This document shows positions 57,211 through 64,000 of a stretch of 64,000 nucleotides of DNA, one piece after another. The DNA comes from Lampris incognitus (Eukaryota > Chordata > Actinopteri > Lampriformes > Lampridae). Positions within the stretch are counted from its first letter, which is position 1. Each line of letters starts with the position of its first letter. The notes under the pieces were generated by a model that had not been told where the DNA came from, did no database searches, and saw only the letters and a list, made by a program, of their open reading frames with translations. The stretch is from contig NC_079212.1 of NCBI RefSeq assembly GCF_029633865.1, positions 87,917,986-87,981,985 of the forward strand, written 5' to 3'. The translations under genes and the position numbers were made by a program.

Positions 57211-60200
57211 TACTACTACTTTCGGCTGCTCCCGTTAGGGGTCGCCACAGCGGATCATCCGTTTCCATTTCTTCCTGTCTTCTGCGTCTTCCTCTGTCAC
57301 ACCAGCCACCTGCATGTCTTCCCTCACCACATCCATAAACCTCCTCTTTGGCCTTCCTCTTCTCCTCTTCCCTGGCAGCTCCATATTCAGCTTCCTTCTC
57401 CCAATATACTCAGCATCTCTCCTCCACACATGTCCAAGCCATCTCAATCTTGCCTCTCTTGCTTTGTCTCCAAACCGTCCAACCTGAGCGGTCCCTCTAA
57501 TATAATCGTTCCTAATCCTGTCCTTCTTCGTTACTCCCAGTGAAAATCTTAGCATCTTCAACTCTGCCACCTCCAGCTCCGCCTCCTGTCTTTTCGTCAG
57601 TGCCACTGTCTCCAAACCATATAACATAGCTGGTCTCACAACCATCTTGTAAACTTTCCCTTTAACTCTTGCTGATACCCTTCTGTCGCAAATCACTCCT
57701 GACACACTTCTCCACCCACTCCAACCTGCCTGCACTCTCTTTTTCACCTCTCTACTGCACTCCCCGTTACTTTGGACAGTTGACCAACAAATATAGGGTA
57801 TAAATAGCATTGGCGTACTTGACCCCAAGTATTTAAACTCAAATGCCTTTGTCACCTCCACTCCTTGCATCCTGACCATTCCACTGTCCTCTCTCTCATT
57901 CACGCATAGGTATTCCGTCTTGCTCCTACTGACTTTCATTCCTCTTCTCTCCAGTGCATACCTCCACCTCTCCAGGCTCTCCTCAACCTGCACCCTACTC
58001 TCACTACAGATCACAATGTCATCCGCGAACATCATCGTCCATGGAGACTCCTGCCTGATCTTGTCCGTCAACCTGTCCATCACCATTGCAAACAAGAAAG
58101 GGCTAAGAGCCGATCCTTGATGTAATCCCACCTCCACCTTGAACCCATCTGTCATTCCAACCGCACACCTCACCCCTGTCACACTGCCCTCATACGTATC
58201 CTGCACCACTCCTACATACTTCTCTGCAACTCCCGACTTCCTCATACAATACCACACCTCCTCTCTCGGCACCCTGTCATAAGCTTTCTCTAAATCTACA
58301 AAGACACAATGCAACTCTTTCTGGCCTTCTCTATACTTCTCAATCAACATTCTCAAAGCAAACATCGCATCTGTGGTGCTCTTTCGTGGCATGAAACCAT
58401 ACTGCTGCTCGCTGATCGTCACCTCTCCTCTTAACCTAGCTTCTATTACTCTTTCCCAAATCTTCATGCTGTGGCTGATCAACTTTATACCTCTGTAGTT
58501 GTTACAGTTCTGCACATCGCCCTTGTTCTTGAAAATCGGTACCAGTATGCTTCTTCTCCACTCCTCAGGCATCCTCTCACTTTCCAGGATTGTGTTAAAC
58601 AATCTAGTTAAAAACTCCACTGCCATCTCTCCTAAACATCTCCATGCCTCCACAGGTATGTCATCAGGACCAACTGCCTTTCCAATCTTCATCCTCTTCA
58701 TAGCTGCCCTCACTTCCTCCTTGCTAATCCGCTGAACTTCCTGATTCACTATCCCTACATCATCCAACCTTCTCTCTCTCTCATTTTCTTCATTCATCAG
58801 CCCCTCAAAGTATTCCTTCCACCTTCTTAACACACTCTCCTCGCTTGTCAGCACATTTCCATCTCTATCCTTGATCGCCCTAACTTGCTGCACATCCTTT
58901 GCAGCTTGGTCCCTCTGTCTAGCCAATCGGTACAAGTCCTTTTCTCCTTCCTTAGTGTCTAATCTGTCATACAACTCACCATATGCCTTTTCCTTTGCCT
59001 TTGCCACCTCTCTCTTTGCTTTACGCTGCATCTCCTTGTACTCCTGTCTACTTTCTTCATCTCTCTTACTATCCCACTTCTTCTTTGCCAACCTTTTCCT
59101 CTGTATAATTTGCTGTACTTCCTCATTCCACCACCAAGTCTCCTTGTCTTCCTTCCTCTGTCCTGATGACACACCAAGTACCTTCCTAGCTGTCTCCCTC
59201 ACTATTTCTGCAGTGGTTTTCCAGCCATCTGGCAACTCTTCACTACCACCCAGTGCTTGTCTTAACTCCTGCCTGAACTCCACACAACAGTCTTCCTTCT
59301 TCAACTTCCACCATTTGATCTTCGGCTGTGTCTTCACTCGCTTCCTCTTCTTGGTCTCCAAAGTCATCCTACAGACCACCATCCGATGCTGCCTAGGTAC
59401 GTTCTCCCCTGTCACCACCTTGCAGTCTCCAATCCCTTTTAGATGGCGCCTTCTACATAAGATATAGTCCACCTGTGTGCACTTTCCTCCACTCTTGTAC
59501 GTCACCCTGTGTTCCTCCCTCTTCTTGAAATATGTATTAACCACAGCCATTTCCATCCTTTTCGCAAAATCCACCACCATCTGTCCTTCCACATTTCTCT
59601 TCTTGACTCCATACCTTCCCATCACCCCCTCATCACCTCTGTTCCCTTCACCAACATGTCCATTGAAGTCCGCTCCAATCACCACTCTCTCCTCCTTGGG
59701 TACCCTCTCCACCATGTCGTCCAACTCACTCCAGAATTCTTCTTTTTCATCCATCTCACACCCAACTTGCGGGGCATATGCGCTGATAACATTCAGCAAT
59801 AAACCTTCAATTTCCAGCTTCATACTCATCACTCTGTCTGACACTCTCTTCACCTCTAGCACGCTCTTGACATACTCTTCCTTCAGAATTACCCCTACCC
59901 CATTACTCCTCCCATTTGCACCATGGTAGAAGAGTTTGAACCCTCCTCTGATGTTCCTGGCCTTACTCCCCTTCCACCTGGTCTCTTGCACACACAGTAT
60001 GCCTACCTTTCTTCTTTCCATCATGTCAGCCAGCTCTCTCCCTTTACCAGTCATAGTGCCAACATTCAAAGTTCCAACTCTCACCTCCACATGCCTACCC
60101 TTCCTCCTCTCTAGCTGCCTCTGGACATGCTTACCCCCTCTCCTTCTCCTTCGCCCAACAGTAGCATAGTCTCCACCGACACCCTGCTGGTTAACAGTAC

Positions 60201-60417
60201 CGGTGGCGGTCGTTGGTAACCCGGGCCTCGACCAATCCGGTATGTAAGTCTTATTTATGATCCGCATATTTGATTTGGCAAAGATTTTACGCCGGATGCC
60301 CTTCCTGACGCAACCCTCCCCATTTGTCTGGGCTTGGGACCGGCACTAAGGATGCACTGGCTTGTGCATCCTCAGTGGCTGGGTTAGCATCCTCAGTGGC
60401 TGGGTTTTGTTGTTGCT
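57211..60417 (-). mobile_element. RTE-clade LINE, about 3.2 kb, flanked by a 13-bp target duplication
   Basis: Minus-strand LINE with one large frame, a short 3' UTR and an (AGT)n tail (TACTACTACTACTTT on the plus strand). GTTACAATGCTAC occurs at 57198-57210 and 60418-60430, the probable target duplication within an integrase relic. Confidence 0.9.
57235..60267 (-). CDS. RTE LINE ORF: endonuclease and reverse transcriptase (1010 codons, open)
   Basis: Single uninterrupted frame, normal length for RTE. The N-terminal third is an APE-type endonuclease: RVGTLNVGTMTGKGRELADM, CVQETRWKGSKA, ISAYAPQVG, VVIGADFNGHVGEG, PRQHRMVVCRM. Then [38 protein letters not shown] (first catalytic Asp), [34 protein letters not shown] (FADD box), followed by KTEYLCVNERE and EFKYLGS. 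There the sequence departs from the expected KYLGS-TVQSNG by a 13-codon in-frame insertion. The C-terminus has PAMLYGLETVALTKRQEAEL and ends CGDP. No stop or frameshift seen; the insertion may impair it. Confidence 0.9.
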   Translation of the reverse strand: MRIINKTYIPDWSRPGLPTTATGTVNQQGVGGDYATVGRRRRRGGKHVQRQLERRKGRHVEVRVGTLNVGTMTGKGRELADMMERRKVGILCVQETRWKGSKARNIRGGFKLFYHGANGRSNGVGVILKEEYVKSVLEVKRVSDRVMSMKLEIEGLLLNVISAYAPQVGCEMDEKEEFWSELDDMVERVPKEERVVIGADFNGHVGEGNRGDEGVMGRYGVKKRNVEGQMVVDFAKRMEMAVVNTYFKKREEHRVTYKSGGKCTQVDYILCRRRHLKGIGDCKVVTGENVPRQHRMVVCRMTLETKKRKRVKTQPKIKWWKLKKEDCCVEFRQELRQALGGSEELPDGWKTTAEIVRETARKVLGVSSGQRKEDKETWWWNEEVQQIIQRKRLAKKKWDSKRDEESRQEYKEMQRKAKREVAKAKEKAYGELYDRLDTKEGEKDLYRLARQRDQAAKDVQQVRAIKDRDGNVLTSEESVLRRWKEYFEGLMNEENERERRLDDVGIVNQEVQRISKEEVRAAMKRMKIGKAVGPDDIPVEAWRCLGEMAVEFLTRLFNTILESERMPEEWRRSILVPIFKNKGDVQNCNNYRGIKLISHSMKIWERVIEARLRGEVTISEQQYGFMPRKSTTDAMFALRMLIEKYREGQKELHCVFVDLEKAYDRVPREEVWYCMRKSGVAEKYVGVVQDTYEGSVTGVRCAVGMTDGFKVEVGLHQGSALSPFLFAMVMDRLTDKIRQESPWTMMFADDIVICSESRVQVEESLERWRYALERRGMKVSRSKTEYLCVNEREDSGMVRMQGVEVTKAFEFKYLGSSTPMLFIPYICWSTVQSNGECSREVKKRVQAGWSGWRSVSGVICDRRVSARVKGKVYKMVVRPAMLYGLETVALTKRQEAELEVAELKMLRFSLGVTKKDRIRNDYIRGTAQVGRFGDKAREARLRWLGHVWRRDAEYIGRRKLNMELPGKRRRGRPKRRFMDVVREDMQVAGVTEEDAEDRKKWKRMIRCGDP

Positions 60418-60620
60418 GTTACAATGCTACCCACGCTAAAACGTGTCAAGTGGTCAATTATGTGAAGATACCATACCCCTGGCTCTAGTTCGTGCAAGTC
60501 CACTGCCACAGTTTCATTGTATGTGGATGCCACTGGCAAACCCTGGACATTGTGATCTGTGGCAACAGTAGCGTCCCCCTCTCTCCTTTCACTGGTTTGT
60601 CTTGTCTGTGCAATAGCCAC
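60418..60620 (-). pseudogene. Retroelement integrase relic, N-terminal half
   Basis: Reads TYNETVAVDLHELEPGVWYL (first catalytic Asp) and IDHLTRFSVGSIV, then breaks at the RTE insertion; the remaining integrase is at 56772-57197. Confidence 0.7.
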
Positions 60621-60689
60621 TTCATTTTAGTGTCATACCGTCTTTCTTGTGTGTTTGTTTGTCATGAAAAATCTGTAATAAAATCTACA

Positions 60690-62035
60690 TAAAAAAGGCA
60701 ACATAACATGGGAAACAGGCTGGGAGTACAGGGGGATGGCCTGTCAGGACTTCTTGGCTCCCTGGCTTTTCCCAGCAGCAAAGGACAGGGGTTTCTGTAA
60801 TGGCCAGATTTAGCAGAGTTGATGCAGGAATTCTGTATTCTGCTTTAACATTCCATCTGAGAAAGTATTCCCCCTACTCGCATAGGCTCCTTAGAAGGAG
60901 CAGGAGAGCACCTCAGAGGCTCTAGTAAACATTCGGGTTGACTTGGGTATCAGCACCGCTCTGGTGATGGCTCAAGTGTAGCAGCTTTAGGCTCAAAGGA
61001 AGTGCTGCTCAGAGTGGAATTCCCTGTGTCTGTCATGAAGGTGATTATTGAGTTTTATGGCCAAATCAATGAGTGTCTAAAGATCCAGCTAATTAGTTCA
61101 CAATCACCCCTTTTAATCGTGGATATTAATTTACCAATTACACCATGCTTATGGTGATATATGTGGCACTTGTGTGGTGCTTGTTACCATGCAATGTTGA
61201 TTTGGAACTACACAGCCTACCATATGATGCATGCCCATCCATACTGTCTTTTTTCATTTAAACCAAAGCTGTTTTTACATGTCCATCTTTAAAGAGCTAT
61301 GCCATTTAAAAGTTGCCCATGCCCATCTTTAAAGCTTTAGATAGGTGAAAGGTGAATGAGTGTAGAGTTCTTTTTCAAAATACTGCATAACACTTGCACA
61401 ATTCAGCACACCCTTGGGGAACAAATAACCTGACAGGGTTTTCTTTTTTCCATTCACCAAGATCATATCATATCTTATCAGTGAACAAACATTTCGTTTT
61501 TAGTTCCTTAAAATATTGAGCAGATAATGTATTTCAAAATCCAAACGTTAGAACATTATTCTTGCCCACCTGGGAGATTGGCGGGGGGGGGGGGGGAATA
61601 CAATTTTGTATTTAATCACAAAGTGCAATTATGTGGGGCTGCGTAGAGCTTTATTGCGCTGTTATTGAAAGGTGTGAACATGAAATGAAACATGTGAGGT
61701 TTTTGGGGGGCAAGGAACACGTCTGTTTTGTCAGATTTGAGCTATCTGACAGGGAAATGGGTGAATGAGTTCCAGCGACTCTCCTCTGTGAGGGTGCACA
61801 AAATAATGACGTAATCTGCAATACTTAGACTGCATTGGCACAGGCAGAGGAGCTGCTTCATGCCCATCTACCGGATGATCGAAGACCCTCCCCCTCTGCA
61901 TCGCTGATGAAAACAGGACATAGCTGGAACATACTAGTCCTTGCTGCTTCCAAATGGCAGTGGCCCAGGAAAGTGTCTTTCATAATAACGCCGGTCCGCG
62001 CTGACAAGGGCGCAACTGCGCATGCGCTGGTGAAC
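60690..62035. other. erbb3 intron 3 sequence, no feature recognised
   Basis: Mostly unique AT-rich intronic sequence with a G-run at 61582-61595. From about 61820 it becomes GC-richer near the MADF relic and may belong to the same transposon. Confidence 0.4.
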
Positions 62036-62039
62036 AAAA

Positions 62040-62264
62040 ATGGACGCCGAGAGGTTGTGTGAAGAGGTCCGTCGTTACCCTCATCTTTATAATTCGCCAA
62101 TAAAACACTAAAAAGATAACCAGATGGGCGCAAATTCATGGAAGAAAATTGCCAAGACTTTGGGGAAAGGAGGTGTGTACCGACAGAAATGGAAGTATTT
62201 GAGAGACAGATTCGTGAAGGCAAGCAAGGGAAGAAGCGCATGCCCTGCACACGCGTGCTGAACT
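62040..62264 (+). pseudogene. MADF-domain relic, probably from a Harbinger-type transposon
   Basis: From ATG at 62040: MDAERLCEEVRRYPHLYNSP, then a TAA where Tyr is expected, then SWKKIAKTLGKGGVYRQKWK, YLRDRFVKASKG and a stop. The Pro-x-Leu-Tyr, SW..IA..LG and KW..LRD.FV pattern is that of the MADF (Myb-like) DNA-binding domain. The in-frame stop (62109-62111) breaks it. Harbinger-type transposons often carry such a protein beside the transposase; no transposase was seen. Confidence 0.6.
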
Positions 62265-62343
62265 CCCCTTCCTTGGTCCTGTTGTGATTTAGCGACCATT
62301 TTCTTGCTTTCCGCTTTTTTCTTTTCTTTTTTTTTCCTCCAAT

Positions 62344-62400
62344 TCAGAATCAGAATACTCCATTCATCCCCGAGGGGGAATTGGGTGCAATTGTGCGAAA
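62344..62400 (-). mobile_element. L2-type LINE 3' tail, short fragment
   Basis: CAGAATCAGAATACTCCATTC followed by CCCCGAGGGGGAATT is the inverse of the 3' tail at 25435-25485 (CCCCTCGGGG, TATTCTGATTCTG). Confidence 0.6.
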
Positions 62401-62599
62401 TACAACAAACAAAGCAGCTCTTCTACTTCCTGCATGTGCGTCGCCATTTTGCCCGGAAATACGTAACGCCGATCTTCCGCGCATGTGCGAAACGCGTACT
62501 CCAAGCGGACTCCAGTAAGTAGTACAAACGGAAGTACTACTCCACGTACGCGTCCGCTCTGGAGCATATCCAGGCCCTAAGAGAGCTCGGTCTGCTGCG

Positions 62600-63044
62600 T
62601 CCTGTGGGCCCGAAGAGGAACACCGAGGGCGGTCTGACAGGACGCGGAAGCGGGGTAGGCTAAGCTAACTGCTAGCCCACGGCCCTGCCCGAGAGGAAAC
62701 ACCGAGGCGGTCTGGTGGCGGCCTCGCCTAGCGTGGACTGTGCGGTGTGTTTGTCTGCGTCTGAGTTTGTGTCGTCGTATGGAGTGCGGCGGGGGGGGGG
62801 GGTGTTGAGGGTGTCTGGCTGGAGCGCTGGCGTTGGGTCGGCTGGGGGAGCCTGGTTTGCCGCATCAGATGGGCCCAGGGACCTCGGCCCTGCCTGGAGC
62901 TTTGCCTGAGGGGGAAACACTGAGGGCAGGCTAGGCTAACTGCTAGCCCATGCAGACCGGAAGTTCCGACAGTCATCCTGGCTGGCGTTGGTTCTCTGGA
63001 CGGTGGAGTTTTTGGACAGTGTTGCACTGGGTGGACTGTGTTGG

Positions 63045-63109
<65 letters not shown>

Positions 63110-63262
63110 TGTGTTTTGGTTTGTTTTTGGATGTTTCTGGTGGTGTCGTTTTTGGATGTTTGTGTCCTTTGTGTTGCATTGCCGTGGGCTGTGGGATTTT
63201 GTTTCTTTTGTGTTCATAGCACATAAGATGAAATGACAAATTAATTGTCCCTGATTTTAGCG
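62600..63262 (+). mobile_element. Dispersed repeat family A, copy 3
   Basis: Shares CTGACAGGACGCGGAAGCGGG, GCTAACTGCTAGCCCA, GTGTCTGGCTGGAGCGCTGG, AGTCATCCTGGCTGGCG and the 3' end GAAATGACAAATTAATTGTC with copies 1 and 2. The middle contains a (TG)n run at 63044-63107 instead of the 23-bp minisatellite of copy 1, followed by GTTTTTGGATGTTTGTG, a single unit-like stretch. Confidence 0.75.
63044..63107. repeat. (TG)n microsatellite
   Basis: About 31 TG units inside repeat family A, copy 3. Confidence 0.97.
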
Positions 63263-63671
63263 ACAGTCAAACTTAAGAACTGCCAGTGGGAGAAGAAAAA
63301 TACATTTTAGACTGCATAGACTGTAATGCAAGCAGATGGAATATGTATGTAAACGGGTGTTGGGTTGGACTGAACAGGAGTGGTGGGATGGGGGTTGGAT
63401 TTTGCATTTGTTAACTGTTAGTACTTCAGCCACACCTTCCCGTCACGTCTGTTGTGTTAAGACGTCAGAATGAGAAGAACCCAGGATGTCTCGTGTGCAC
63501 CATTTGTAACTGTCAGTGTAACCTGAGCTCCACAACTATTGCGTTATATACGCATATAGTAAACACAACATGACAGTTTCATATTGTGACACACAGGCCT
63601 GTTGTGGCTTGTCTTGGTAATTACTATTAACCTCCCTAAGTGTCGGTGTGCTGTGTTTGTGCCATTTACAG

Positions 63672-63797
63672 AGATATTGGAGGGAGGGGTCCAGATTATA
63701 CAAAATAAGTTCCTGAGCTTTGCTCCTCAGGTCAACTGGTTGGACATAATGAAGGACCAAACATCTGAGATCATCATCAACAACAATGGGCCTCAAA
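63672..63797 (+). CDS. erbb3: erbb3 exon 4: L1 domain end
   Basis: Starts after GCCATTTACAG, completing the Glu codon split after exon 3, and ends CAAA|GTGAGT in phase 1. It is 126 bp, the length I recall for human ERBB3 exon 4. It reads EILEGGVQIIQNKFLSFAPQ and VNWLDIMKDQTSEIIINNNG, PQ. EIL.GGV and W.DI are the conserved L1 framework. The position where human ERBB3 (KLC) and EGFR (ALC) have a disulphide Cys is Ser here (FLS). Confidence 0.93.
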
Positions 63798-63990
63798 GTG
63801 AGTAAGAAAGGATGAGAAGAGGCTTCACAGGAATGAGCCTCTGAATAAAATCTGTATCCACCAACTGGCTATGATTGCATGTACACACAAATTTGCTTTG
63901 GTTTGTTCATTTATTTCATTAAATATTTAAATGTATTTGATAATGCATTTGATAATTATCTTTTTTTTTCTTTTTTTTTAATGATCTCAG

Positions 63991-64000
63991 AGTCCTGTGA
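63991..64000 (+). CDS. erbb3: erbb3 exon 5, first bases
   Basis: After a T-rich tract and ATGATCTCAG, AGTCCTGTGA completes K-S-C and the next partial codon in phase with exon 4, giving the usual ...SC start of the cysteine-rich domain. The intron (63798-63990) is only 193 bp. Cut off by the window edge. Confidence 0.8.

Noticed and set aside
57235..60267. A large host gene of 1010 residues
   Set aside because: Endonuclease and reverse transcriptase motifs, an (AGT)n tail and a 13-bp target duplication show that it is an RTE LINE.

Overview
The window is vertebrate, almost certainly teleost, genomic DNA. Two multi-exon protein genes lie on the + strand with GT-AG (once GC-AG) introns, and almost everything else is transposon sequence of fish type: Rex3 and other RTE LINEs, L2 LINEs, an L1 relic, an RLE-type LINE, Ty3/Gypsy and DIRS elements, Tc1 and DD38E 'Intruder'-type Tc1/mariner elements, hAT MITEs, THAP-type DNA transposons, tRNA-derived SINEs of the HE1/V-SINE kind, and very long microsatellites and minisatellites. 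No bacterial-style operons, CRISPR arrays or real tRNA/rRNA genes were seen.

Host genes. Bases 179-2568 hold the last three coding exons of an ADP-ribosylation factor, best matched to ARF3 (C-terminus ...NQLKNKK); the 5' exons lie left of the window. Bases 20273-64000 hold the first five coding exons of erbb3, the neuregulin receptor: signal peptide (20273-20360), L1 domain exons (36692-36849, 49249-49435, 63672-63797) and the first 10 bases of exon 5 (63991-64000). The gene runs out of the window to the right. Its first three introns are 16.3, 12.4 and 14.2 kb and full of insertions; the fourth is only 193 bp.

Region by region. 2.6-20.2 kb is intergenic: a 22-bp minisatellite (3.55-4.72 kb), a dispersed element whose interior has grown into a 1.9-kb, 23-bp minisatellite with an 828-bp higher-order period (4.95-7.13 kb), three 133-bp tRNA-like repeats (8.6-9.2 kb), a Gypsy relic split by a THAP/second-ORF DNA transposon (11.2-14.3 kb), the 5' half of a minus-strand LTR element with a proline-type primer binding site (14.4-16.2 kb), and further repeats. 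erbb3 intron 1 holds a 1.2-kb foldback derivative of an Intruder transposon, a Rex3 LINE split by an L2, more L2, a 5.1-kb Gypsy element with both LTRs inserted in an L2 and itself hit by a SINE, and a complete Intruder with an unbroken 347-aa transposase. Intron 2 holds one Tc1 relic split by a DIRS element, which in turn carries an L2 fragment, a MITE, a hAT and SINEs, plus a second L2 in the Tc1; it also holds a THAP-DDE transposon with a 371-aa open transposase frame. Intron 3 holds Gypsy integrase and L1 relics, a Rex3 internal-deletion derivative, an RTE fragment hit by a solo LTR, an unclassified repeat with palindromic CCGTCA-AAA-TGACGG motifs, an RLE-LINE 3' end, and an RTE LINE with an open 1010-codon frame inserted in an integrase relic.

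How it fits together. The two host genes do not form an operon. The useful biology is the insertion chronology and several element structures: the foldback Intruder, a minisatellite apparently seeded by an element's own sequence, a Rex3 5'/3' fusion, and a SINE that duplicated a Gypsy polypurine tract. Nothing here was searched against a database; family names rest on recognised motifs.
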